This document shows, in pieces, positions 1 to 6,721 of a stretch of DNA of 14,087 nucleotides; position 1 is the stretch's first letter; each line of letters starts with the position of its first letter. The position numbers and the translations under genes are program-made. Below the pieces are notes generated by a model. That model had not been told where the DNA came from and searched no databases. It worked only from the letters and a program-made list of their open reading frames with translations. Origin of the DNA: an uncultured Prevotellaceae bacterium (lineage in GTDB: Bacteria; Bacteroidota; Bacteroidia; Bacteroidales; Bacteroidaceae). Location: positions 1 to 14,087 of the forward strand of contig CALBJW010000047.1 in the NCBI GenBank assembly GCA_937893145.1, written 5' to 3'.

Positions 1-41
1 AGGTTTATACTTTGTTGATGTTACAATGTGTAAACCTTTTT
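1..41 (+). terminator. Rho-independent terminator of an upstream gene
   Basis: AGGTTTATAC (1-10) pairs with GTGTAAACCT (28-37), with one G-U wobble, and the inner TTG/CAA (12-14/24-26) can extend the stem. A run of T follows (37-41). The 5' side may begin before the window edge. The gene it would terminate lies outside the window on the left. From here to the promoter at 112 I see nothing else. Confidence 0.6.
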
Positions 42-111
42 CAGTATAAGACATATCCTATTTAGTTATGCTTTTTGCCTTTTAAGGTTCTTGAAAAAAA
101 TCCCCAAATGA

Positions 112-142
112 TTGATGATTTCGGGAAATGTTAGTATATTTG
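112..142 (+). promoter_or_regulatory. Bacteroidetes-type promoter for the GalM-GH16 gene
   Basis: TATATTTG at 135-142 matches the Bacteroidetes -7 consensus TAnnTTTG. A TTG at 112-114 stands 20 nt upstream, as expected for the -33 box. Transcription would start near 149, giving a leader of about 65 nt. That leader contains a small hairpin, AATATT-ACT-AATATT (191-205), just before the start codon. Confidence 0.7.
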
Positions 143-213
143 CAGACAGATAAGGGATGGAACGGCGGGCGGTGTGGATAGTAGGACTTAAATATTACTA
201 ATATTAAAACTTT

Positions 214-2154
214 ATGACTATGAGAATGAAGAAATTACTATGCACGGTATGGTTGTGTGTCATAGCAATTACGGTAAATGCACAGGGCAGGGCTGATGGT
301 GGCGGCAAGGGGATTGTTCCTCTCGTGGATGCTGCTCCGTTTGACACCGTCATGGGTGGTAAGAGCGTTAAGCTCTATACTATCACGAATGGTGTGGTGA
401 CGGCTCAGATTACTAATTATGGTGCTTTCCTGGTGGGACTGTTCTCGCCTGACAAGAATGGGAAGTATGAGAACCTGGTGACTGGATACGGGTCGGTTGG
501 GGAATATACTAAGTATAACCTCGGAAGGGTGGGACCTACTGTGGGCAGATATGCTAACAGAATTGCTAATGGCACTTTCAGTCTGAAGGGACAGGAGTAT
601 CAGGTCACTCGCAACAATGGGCAGCACACGCTGCACGGGGGCAATGAGGGATTTGACCGTGTGGTGTGGGATGTGGTGAAGGCTACGAAGCAGAAGCTCG
701 TTCTGCAATGTGTGCTGGAGGATGGCAAGGATGGTTTTCCTGGCACTCTCACCACTCGACTGGTGTATTCCATCACGAAGGAGAACGGTCTCAGACTGGA
801 GTTTGAATCTACTACTGACAAGACGACTATCGTGAACACTACCCTACACTCTTACTTCAACCTTGAGGGTATTGGTCACGGTGACATCATGAACCACGAA
901 CTCACTATCAATGCTGACAACATAACGGAGGCTGATAGGGCGAATATCCCTACTGGCAAGTTGCTCGCGGTGGATGGCACTCCTTACGACTTCCGCAGTG
1001 GTGTGCGTCTGGGCGAGAGGATTATGGCTATGCCTAAACGAGGGGGTGGTTTCCGCCCTGGTATGCGTATGGAGATTCCTGAGGGCAAGGTGTTTCAGTA
1101 TGATAACAACTTCTGTCTGAACCACAAGAAGAGGGGGGCTGTGGAACTCGTCGCTTCGCTCTACTCGCCTATCTCGGGAAGAAAGATGGAGTTGCTGAAC
1201 AATCATCCTGGTCTGCAGGTGTATTCGGGTGCAAGAACGGCTATCGCTCTGGAGTCGCAGATGTATCCTGACAGTCCTAACCATCCTGAGTTTCCATCGG
1301 TGGTGCTGAACCCAAAGGAGGAGTATAGGCATGTGTGTGAATACAGGCTGTCGGTGGATAAGGAGCATGCTGCTCCTGACTATGAGCTCATCTGGAGTGA
1401 GGAGTTTGACAAGGACGGTACGGTGGACCGCAGCAAGTGGAACTTTGAGAAGGGTTTCTGTCGCAATCATGAGTTGCAGTGGTATCAGGAGGATAATGCA
1501 TACGTGAGAAACGGTGTGCTGACCATTGAGGCTCTGAGCGAGAACCGTCCGAACCCTCTCTACAAGGCTGACAGCAAGGAGTGGAGGGAGAGTCGCAAGG
1601 ACATCACCTGCACTTCGTCGAGCATCAACACACGAGGGAAGTTTTCGTTCCTGTACGGACGACTGGAGTGCAGAGCTCGCATCCCTGACGGTTACGGCTC
1701 ATGGCCTGCAATCTGGCTCCTTGGCGAGAACTTGCCTTGGCCAAGCAATGGTGAGATGGATGTGATGGAATACTACCGCATAAAGGATGTGCCACATATC
1801 CTCGCTAATGCTGCGTGGGGTTCGGAGAAGGCATACAATGCTATATGGAACAGCAAGACTACGCCTCTGAGCCACTTCACGGAGAAGGACCCTTTCTGGA
1901 TTTCTCAGTTCCATGTATGGCGAATGGATTGGGACGAGAAGTCTATCAAGATATACCTTGATGATGAACTGCTCAACGACATCGACCTCTCGACTACTGT
2001 GAACAAGAGTAAGGATGGCATCAATCCGTTCCATCATCCTCAGTATATCCTCCTCAACCTCGCTATCGGCGGTGACAATGGGGGACACGTGGATTTCGAA
2101 GGTTTCCCTATGCGCTACGATGTGGATTACGTGAGGGTTTACAGGAGGAAGTAA
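214..2154 (+). CDS. Secreted aldose 1-epimerase / GH16 glycoside hydrolase fusion
   Basis: This is a two-domain exported enzyme of 646 aa. Residues 1-24 form a signal peptide ending ...VNAQG; starts at 214, 220 and 226 are all possible and MKKLL at 226 is the best peptide start. Residues about 40-385 are a galactose-mutarotase (GalM) fold. It has the LHGG motif (H141), LHSYFNLEG (H212), YDNNF (D297) and ALESQMYPDSPNH (E347), which match the substrate-binding and catalytic His/Asp/Glu set of the family. Residues about 390-646 are a GH16 laminarinase/lichenase-like domain with the catalytic ExDxxE motif in GEMDVMEYY (E514, D516, E519). The GH16 part should cut internal beta-1,3 or mixed beta-1,3/1,4 glucan bonds; the epimerase would interconvert the anomers of the released sugars. 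No lipobox, carbohydrate-binding module or sorting tail is visible. Domain assignment is secure, the exact glucan is not. Confidence 0.93.
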   Translation: MTMRMKKLLCTVWLCVIAITVNAQGRADGGGKGIVPLVDAAPFDTVMGGKSVKLYTITNGVVTAQITNYGAFLVGLFSPDKNGKYENLVTGYGSVGEYTKYNLGRVGPTVGRYANRIANGTFSLKGQEYQVTRNNGQHTLHGGNEGFDRVVWDVVKATKQKLVLQCVLEDGKDGFPGTLTTRLVYSITKENGLRLEFESTTDKTTIVNTTLHSYFNLEGIGHGDIMNHELTINADNITEADRANIPTGKLLAVDGTPYDFRSGVRLGERIMAMPKRGGGFRPGMRMEIPEGKVFQYDNNFCLNHKKRGAVELVASLYSPISGRKMELLNNHPGLQVYSGARTAIALESQMYPDSPNHPEFPSVVLNPKEEYRHVCEYRLSVDKEHAAPDYELIWSEEFDKDGTVDRSKWNFEKGFCRNHELQWYQEDNAYVRNGVLTIEALSENRPNPLYKADSKEWRESRKDITCTSSSINTRGKFSFLYGRLECRARIPDGYGSWPAIWLLGENLPWPSNGEMDVMEYYRIKDVPHILANAAWGSEKAYNAIWNSKTTPLSHFTEKDPFWISQFHVWRMDWDEKSIKIYLDDELLNDIDLSTTVNKSKDGINPFHHPQYILLNLAIGGDNGGHVDFEGFPMRYDVDYVRVYRRK

Positions 2155-2172
2155 GTTTTTTTAAATTATTAT

Positions 2173-2355
2173 TTGTCAAGAATTTGAGAATTAGAGAATT
2201 TTTGCCATTCGGGTATCACTTGATTTGACGAGATTTTTCATGCCTTTGGCATGGATAGCCTACCGGATGGCTTCTAAAAGCAAAGCTTTTGGAAATTCTT
2301 ATTAATCCAAAATATAACAGAAAGAAAAATTCTCTAATTCTCTAATTCTTGATAA
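2173..2355. repeat. Structured inverted-repeat element A (183 bp)
   Basis: The outer arms are 31 bp (2173-2203 and 2325-2355) with two mismatches, built from a tandem 8-nt unit GAATTNGA. Inside are three further stems. CATGCC-TTT-GGCATG is at 2239-2253. AGCC/GGCT (2257-2260/2269-2272) encloses TACCGGAT. A 10-bp stem runs across 2272-2294 (TTCTAAAAGC / GCTTTTGGAA, one G-T). The whole can fold as a long stem carrying a branched head. It starts 18 bp after the GalM-GH16 stop and ends 48 bp before the next gene. The length, architecture and core GATAGCCTACCGGA (2254-2267) recur in the element at 4314-4498. It has no coding capacity that I can recognise. It could be a MITE/REP-like element, an mRNA 3'-end stabiliser or an RNA. 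Confidence 0.75.
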
Positions 2356-2403
2356 TAAAAACAATTTTGCACACATACTTATTGATTTTAGTTTGAATGT
2401 ATT

Positions 2404-2622
2404 ATGAATAATCTCGTTAAATATCTCGTAACGCTGATAGTGTTTCTCGTGCTTACGGTTGGAACAGACAAGTTGTTTGGGGAATATGTTGAGGGAAGTT
2501 TCTTGAAATACCTCATGCAAGGGGGCATTTTCGTTTTCGCTCTGTTCCTTGCTAAAACGGCAGAAAAACATGGATGGGACACTTGGGCTGGACTGATAGG
2601 TAAGTTCAAGAAGGACAAGTGA
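2404..2622 (+). CDS. Small membrane protein of unknown function
   Basis: This is a 72-aa protein that I do not recognise. The N-terminal stretch YLVTLIVFLVLTVG (about residues 7-20) and a second stretch, FLKYLMQGGIFVFALFLA (about 33-50), look like two membrane helices, followed by a basic C-terminus ending KFKKDK. Its stop is 25 bp before the start of the Y-family polymerase, on the same strand, so the two are probably co-transcribed. Upstream only a weak promoter candidate is seen: CAATTTTG at 2362-2369, one mismatch from TAnnTTTG, without a clear -33 box. No ribosome binding site stands out. The coherent hydrophobic pattern and the operon-like spacing argue that it is real. Confidence 0.7.
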   Translation: MNNLVKYLVTLIVFLVLTVGTDKLFGEYVEGSFLKYLMQGGIFVFALFLAKTAEKHGWDTWAGLIGKFKKDK

Positions 2623-2647
2623 TTGATGATTGGTATTAGCTGTATAG

Positions 2648-4162
2648 ATGAACAACGCCAAGAGGACATACATAGCTATTGACTTGAAGTCGTTCTTCGC
2701 ATCGGTGGAGTGCGTGGAACGAAAACTGGACCCGCTCAACACGAACCTGGTGGTTGCTGATGTGAGCAGGACCGAGAAGACTATATGCCTGGCTGTGACT
2801 CCTTCGCTGAAGGCTTATGGCATCGGGGGCAGAGCACGACTGTTTGAGGTGGTGCAGAAACTCAAAGAGGTGAACTACCTGCGAATGATGGCTGCACCAG
2901 GATATAGGTTGACGGGCAAGTCGTGGAAGGCGGACGAGCTGCAGGCACACCCGGAATGGGAGGTGGACTACCTTGCCGCTACTCCTCGCATGGCGAAGTA
3001 CATAGAATACAGCACTAAGATATATCAGATATACCTGAAGTATATTGCTCCTGAAGACATACATGTGTATTCCATCGATGAGGTGTTTATGGATGTCACG
3101 GCATATCTGGACTCGTACAAGATGACTGCTCACGACTTGGCGATGACCATCATCAGGGATGTGCTCAAGCAGACGGGCATCACCGCTACGGCGGGAATAG
3201 GTACGAACATGTATCTATGCAAGGTGGCGATGGACATCGTGGCGAAGCATGTGCCTGCAGACAAGGATGGGGTGCGCATAGCCGAACTCGACGATATGAC
3301 ATATCGCCAGCAGTTGTGGGACTACAAACCCATCACGAAGTTCTGGCGAGTGGGCAGGGGCATAGCCGAGAAACTGGCTATGTACGGCATAGACACGATG
3401 GGAAAGGTGGCTCGATGCTCGGTGCGCAACGAGGAACTGCTGTACAGCCTGTTTGGGGTGAATGCCGAACTGCTCATTGACCATGCCTGGGGATGGGAAC
3501 CATGCACGATGGAGTATGTGAAGGCATACAAGCCTGAGACCAACTCGCTAAGCACAGGACAGGTGCTGCAATGTGCCTACGACTGGAAGAAGGCAAGGGT
3601 TGTGGTGCTGGAGATGGCGGATGCGGCTTCGCTCGACCTCGTGAGCAAACGACTGGTGAGCAATCAGCTGGTGCTGACTGTGGGGTACGACATTGAGTCG
3701 CTCTCCTCGCCCGACATCAGAGCGAAATATGATGGACCAATAACGACTGACCACTACGGCAGACAGGTGCCTAAGGCGGCTCACGGCACGGTGAACCTCG
3801 GCTGTCACACTTCCTCGACACGAAGAATGTCGGAGGCTGTGGCTTCGCTGTTTGACAGGATAGTGAACAAGGACCTCCTTGTGCGCCGACTCAACCTGTC
3901 GATAAACAATGTGGTGAGTGAGGACAAGATAAAGGACTCCACTCCGAAAGCCGTACAGCTCGACCTCTTTACCGACTACGAGGCGGTGGAGCAACAGAAG
4001 AAGAAGGAGGAGGAGGCTCTTGCTAAGGAAAGAAGAATACAAGAGGCTGTGCTCAACATAAAACGGAAATTTGGAAAAAACTCCATCCTCAGAGGTCTGA
4101 ACCTTGAGGATGGAGCTACAGCTATTGAACGCAACAAACAGATAGGAGGACACAAGGCATGA
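2648..4162 (+). CDS. Y-family translesion DNA polymerase (UmuC/DinB/UvrX-like)
   Basis: This 504-aa protein belongs to the ImpB/MucB/SamB (Y-family) polymerases, which copy past damaged template bases. Its N-terminus YIAIDLKSFFASVE carries the first metal-binding aspartate (D12) and an aromatic pair, F16/F17, where F17 sits at the usual steric-gate position. YSIDEVF holds the second acidic pair (D144, E145). ATAGIGTNMYLCKVAMDIVAK follows in the palm/fingers region, and a helix-hairpin-helix thumb lies near residues 230-255. Beyond the little-finger region is a charged, probably helical stretch (about 445-475), then the tail KFGKNSILRGLNLEDGAT...GGHKA. That tail is typical of the UvrX-like clade rather than of DinB. 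Its stop overlaps the start of a YolD-like gene by 4 bp (ATGA), the pairing known from Firmicutes and Bacteroidetes. I see no LexA-type operator. Confidence 0.93.
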   Translation: MNNAKRTYIAIDLKSFFASVECVERKLDPLNTNLVVADVSRTEKTICLAVTPSLKAYGIGGRARLFEVVQKLKEVNYLRMMAAPGYRLTGKSWKADELQAHPEWEVDYLAATPRMAKYIEYSTKIYQIYLKYIAPEDIHVYSIDEVFMDVTAYLDSYKMTAHDLAMTIIRDVLKQTGITATAGIGTNMYLCKVAMDIVAKHVPADKDGVRIAELDDMTYRQQLWDYKPITKFWRVGRGIAEKLAMYGIDTMGKVARCSVRNEELLYSLFGVNAELLIDHAWGWEPCTMEYVKAYKPETNSLSTGQVLQCAYDWKKARVVVLEMADAASLDLVSKRLVSNQLVLTVGYDIESLSSPDIRAKYDGPITTDHYGRQVPKAAHGTVNLGCHTSSTRRMSEAVASLFDRIVNKDLLVRRLNLSINNVVSEDKIKDSTPKAVQLDLFTDYEAVEQQKKKEEEALAKERRIQEAVLNIKRKFGKNSILRGLNLEDGATAIERNKQIGGHKA

Positions 4163-4332
4163 GCGAGAACTATGATGACATAATATCACTACCCCACCAC
4201 ACTTCCACTCGGCATCCAAAGATGTCGATGTATCAGAGGGCTGCACAGTTTGCTCCGTTTGCTGCATTGACTGGTCATGGTGATGCAATTAGGGAGGCGG
4301 AAGAAGAGTGGAAAGTGAAGAGTGAAGAGTGA
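4159..4332 (+). CDS. YolD-like protein, probably truncated at its 3' end
   Basis: This is a 57-aa product starting at the ATGA overlap with the polymerase stop. MSENYDDIISLPHHTS...HPKMSMYQRAAQFAPFAALTGH is the conserved N-terminal half of the YolD-like family, small partners of Y-family polymerases whose exact role is unsettled; a UmuD-like regulatory role has been proposed. From memory, family members run to about 100 aa or more, continuing with an ETARLTD-like segment. Here the sequence breaks after GDAIREAEEEW and the last codons (KVKSEE, stop) lie wholly in the left arm of the inverted-repeat element at 4314-4498. No C-terminal remainder is visible in the element interior or beyond it. 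The product may still fold or work as a short form, but truncation by the element is the simplest reading. Confidence 0.85.
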   Translation: MSENYDDIISLPHHTSTRHPKMSMYQRAAQFAPFAALTGHGDAIREAEEEWKVKSEE

Positions 4333-4498
4333 AGAATTTCTTTCCAGGAAAGCGTCGGTCAAGCCGAACGATAACCTACCGGAAGAGGATATCCTCAGGG
4401 ACAACCTACGGAAGAGTAAGTCTGCTTGCTTTCCAAGCGGAGCGAACACTCCTCTTGCACCAAGGCGGAAGCAAATTCTTCACTCTTCACTCTTCACT
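4314..4498. repeat. Structured inverted-repeat element B (185 bp)
   Basis: The outer arms are perfect 26-bp inverted repeats, 4314-4339 and 4473-4498. Each is three tandem 7-nt units AGTGAAG plus AATTT. Internal stems include CTTTC-CAG-GAAAG (4340-4352), an imperfect CGTCGG/CCGAACG (4353-4370), the 12-bp palindrome GAGGATATCCTC (4385-4396) and GCTTG-CTTTC-CAAGC (4424-4438). The core GATAACCTACCGGA (4370-4383) is echoed by AACCTACGGAAGAG at 4403-4416. Because the unit is 7 nt long, TGA recurs in all three frames when the element is entered from either side: 4316, 4323 and 4330 on plus; complements at 4480, 4487 and 4494. It supplies the stops of both convergent neighbours. The ORFs that cross it look like chance. 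Confidence 0.8.
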
Positions 4499-6557
4499 CA
4501 ATACTTCTTCCCTGCAAATCGTACTTCTGATTACCCTTTTCAATGATAATCTTGCCATCCTTCATGACCTTGCGAACACGGTAGCCGTTGTCCTCAAGTG
4601 TCTGCTTGATGATGGCACTTGCACTCTCGTCGATGAAGATGATGTCGCCATCCTCGTTGATGCAGAGGAGTACATTGTTGCCCTCAGCTCGGTAGATGGC
4701 TCCGTTCTGTCCTAACCACTGGAATGTCACCTTGTAGAGATAGGTCTTGACAGGCATGATGCCGATGCGGAACGAAACTGGCTGCAGAGGTTCGAGGGTA
4801 AGTGTGCCTGCCACTGGGGCTACACGCACCTCACACTTGTTCTCGAAGAACTGGTGGTAGTCGTCTTCTGCCAATGTGCCTGCCGAATAGCCGTATTCAC
4901 CACCCATGCCAGGACCTTCGTGGGCGAAGTAGAAAGAGAAATTATAGCCATCACCCACGATGTTTTCGTTCTCATCAAAGACTTTTTCAAGGTTCTGGAA
5001 CTCAAGCCAGAACTCATTGTAACCATCCTCTGCGTAATCCTCCTCACTGGTCATGTTGATTGACACCATATCAACACCACTATCCAAGTCGATAGCGTAG
5101 TCACCTCCCTCAAGGCACTTCATAGGGTCGATGTACATTGTGGCATGGTAGAGAACCTCATCCACACAGTACATGTCGGCTGTGATGCGAATCTGTCCAT
5201 CTACCTTCTCCATTGTGGCAGTCACGAACTTGCCATCGTGGAAGACGTATGTGTCGCCTGTGATTACCATCATATCACACATCTCGATGATGAAATCCTC
5301 ATTGATGAATTCACCATTGAGTTCTGGTGTGTTGAGGTAGAATCGCATCTGGTACTTGCCTGGCACTACTGCACCAAGACCTACTGTGCCCATGCCCTGA
5401 GTATAGTCGATGATGCGCACATGACCAAATTCGATGTTCACCGTGTCCTTTGGTTCTGGCATCACGGAAGGTGCGTTGCTGGAATACATGCTGACATGAT
5501 ACATCACTCCATCTATGGTCAGCACATCAGCCTTCAGTGTGGTGGTGTTGTCCTCGCCCTTCAAGAGTTCTGCATTGATGTCGAAGATTTCTACAGAAGT
5601 GTTGTCGATGAACGAAGTGAGCTGGGTGTATTGCATGATGATGTCATCACTGCCCCACGATGTACGACCATTTGACAAAGCATCTGGTTTCAAGGCTATT
5701 GCCACACCATACTCCTCGTTGGCTGCACCAAACTGATAGCATCCGTACATCTCGGTGAGGTCCTGAAGAATGAGTCCCGACAGTTCGATGGTCTTTTCCT
5801 CCTTCACTGGCACATCGAATGGACCATTGAACATGGTGAGGGAGTAGAGCACATGGTCATCACCAAGGATGTCAATCTTGAAGTCGGTGTTGTCACCGTT
5901 CTTTGTGTGCAACGCTGTGGCTGTGAGAACATTTATCTGCTTGCCAGCACGCTTGTCATAGAGTTCTGGCATAAGCATGTCGGCACGGTAGAATGTGCCT
6001 AAGATGTCGTCGCCTACCACACCATATCCCAACTTGTAGTTATCGTTCTCGGCACGAATGGTCCATGTGCCATAGAAGGCATTGGGTTCGAGTCGGGCAT
6101 ATCCGAGGTCGTCGGTTCTCACCTCCGATGGCTGTGGTGCATCGATGGTGGCTTCCACAACGAAACGGGTGTTGTTGTTTGTAAGGCAGTTTGCCTTCAC
6201 CCTGTAGAGGTTGCCCTCGTCGGTCACCGTTACATTCATGGCGGTAAAAGAGTAGAACACCATGTCGTTCTTTGGGTTGCGGGCATAGTTGTAGTTCTTG
6301 CCACTACCCTTGAGGTCGAAGTCATCGTTGGTGAATGTACCAAACATGCTATCTGCCTTGTAGTTGAGCTGCATCTTCCATGCTCCGTCAGGAGAGAAGA
6401 TGGTGATGTTGTAGGTGTGCTGCTTTGGGTTGTCCTCCATCGTAGCGTTGGTAGAGAAGAACTCCACCAATTTCTCCTCTGCCCCCTGTGCATTGGACAA
6501 GAGGGGCATCATGAGGAAGAAACTGAGAATTGTGTAAAATAAGCGTTTTGAATTCAT
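4494..6557 (-). CDS. Large secreted protein of about five ~100-aa repeats
   Basis: I do not recognise a named family. The 687-aa product starts at MNSKRLF (6557) rather than at an in-frame ATG five codons upstream, because the signal peptide then begins properly; it ends ...LLSNAQG near residue 25. The mature part is acidic and seems made of about five diverged units of roughly 90-110 aa. Most units end in a shared pattern: HVLYSLTMF, GVMYHVSMY, EVLYHATMY and TYLYKVTF. Many units contain an LxGxFxxxDF-like turn, such as MFGTFTNDDF and LNGEFINEDF. This suggests repeated beta-rich, lipocalin-like or immunoglobulin-like domains. The tail GKIIIEKGNQKYDLQGRSIE resembles the short C-terminal tails common on exported Prevotella proteins. 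The stop codon lies in the arm of the repeat element at 4314-4498. An extracellular or surface role is inferred; the ligand is unknown. Confidence 0.85.
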   Translation of the reverse strand: MNSKRLFYTILSFFLMMPLLSNAQGAEEKLVEFFSTNATMEDNPKQHTYNITIFSPDGAWKMQLNYKADSMFGTFTNDDFDLKGSGKNYNYARNPKNDMVFYSFTAMNVTVTDEGNLYRVKANCLTNNNTRFVVEATIDAPQPSEVRTDDLGYARLEPNAFYGTWTIRAENDNYKLGYGVVGDDILGTFYRADMLMPELYDKRAGKQINVLTATALHTKNGDNTDFKIDILGDDHVLYSLTMFNGPFDVPVKEEKTIELSGLILQDLTEMYGCYQFGAANEEYGVAIALKPDALSNGRTSWGSDDIIMQYTQLTSFIDNTSVEIFDINAELLKGEDNTTTLKADVLTIDGVMYHVSMYSSNAPSVMPEPKDTVNIEFGHVRIIDYTQGMGTVGLGAVVPGKYQMRFYLNTPELNGEFINEDFIIEMCDMMVITGDTYVFHDGKFVTATMEKVDGQIRITADMYCVDEVLYHATMYIDPMKCLEGGDYAIDLDSGVDMVSINMTSEEDYAEDGYNEFWLEFQNLEKVFDENENIVGDGYNFSFYFAHEGPGMGGEYGYSAGTLAEDDYHQFFENKCEVRVAPVAGTLTLEPLQPVSFRIGIMPVKTYLYKVTFQWLGQNGAIYRAEGNNVLLCINEDGDIIFIDESASAIIKQTLEDNGYRVRKVMKDGKIIIEKGNQKYDLQGRSIE

Positions 6558-6586
6558 ACAATTTAGATACAATGAGTTTTGAGATG

Positions 6587-6594
6587 CAAAGATA
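6587..6594 (-). promoter_or_regulatory. -7 box of the promoter for the secreted repeat protein
   Basis: On the minus strand this reads TATCTTTG, a full match to TAnnTTTG. It is 30 bp upstream of the MNSKRLF start, giving a leader of about 23 nt. That short leader also disfavours any start much further upstream. The -33 region holds only a T-rich stretch. Confidence 0.65.
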
Positions 6595-6667
6595 AAGAGA
6601 TTTTTGGAAAAAGCATAGCCCTATAGCCAAAAAGCACCTATATGACTGTGCGTTTTCGGAATTATTG

Positions 6668-6699
6668 TTTGGTATTGTCTGCGAAACACTCTATATTTG
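6668..6699 (+). promoter_or_regulatory. Promoter of the DEAD-box helicase gene
   Basis: TTTG at 6668-6671 and TATATTTG at 6692-6699 are 20 nt apart, a near-ideal Bacteroidetes promoter. The predicted transcription start near 6705 rules out starts at 6665 and probably at 6704, and supports ATG 6722. The promoter is divergent from the one at 6587-6594. Confidence 0.8.
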
Positions 6700-6706
6700 C
6701 AAAATG

Positions 6707-6714
6707 AAAGGAGA
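6707..6714 (+). promoter_or_regulatory. Ribosome binding site that decides the helicase start
   Basis: AAAGGAGA lies 7 nt before ATG 6722. It is one of the few clear Shine-Dalgarno sequences in the window and fits the promoter position, so translation most likely begins at MVTDYTD. Confidence 0.7.
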
Positions 6715-6721
6715 CAAGAAA

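Noticed and set aside
844..1470. 208-aa minus-strand frame inside the GalM-GH16 gene
   Set aside because: It lies within a coding region with conserved catalytic residues on the other strand and has no recognisable product.
2362..2369. CAATTTTG as a promoter for the small membrane protein
   Set aside because: One mismatch to the -7 consensus and no -33 box at the right distance. Too weak to list; transcription might instead come from upstream.
3548..4288. 246-aa minus-strand frame over the polymerase and YolD genes
   Set aside because: Antisense to two genes confirmed by homology. The composition (runs of Leu, Ser, His) is typical of a reversed reading of charged codons.
4322..4715. Small plus-strand frames crossing element B
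   Set aside because: They start in the repeat arm, read through hairpins and into the antisense of the secreted protein. No family features.
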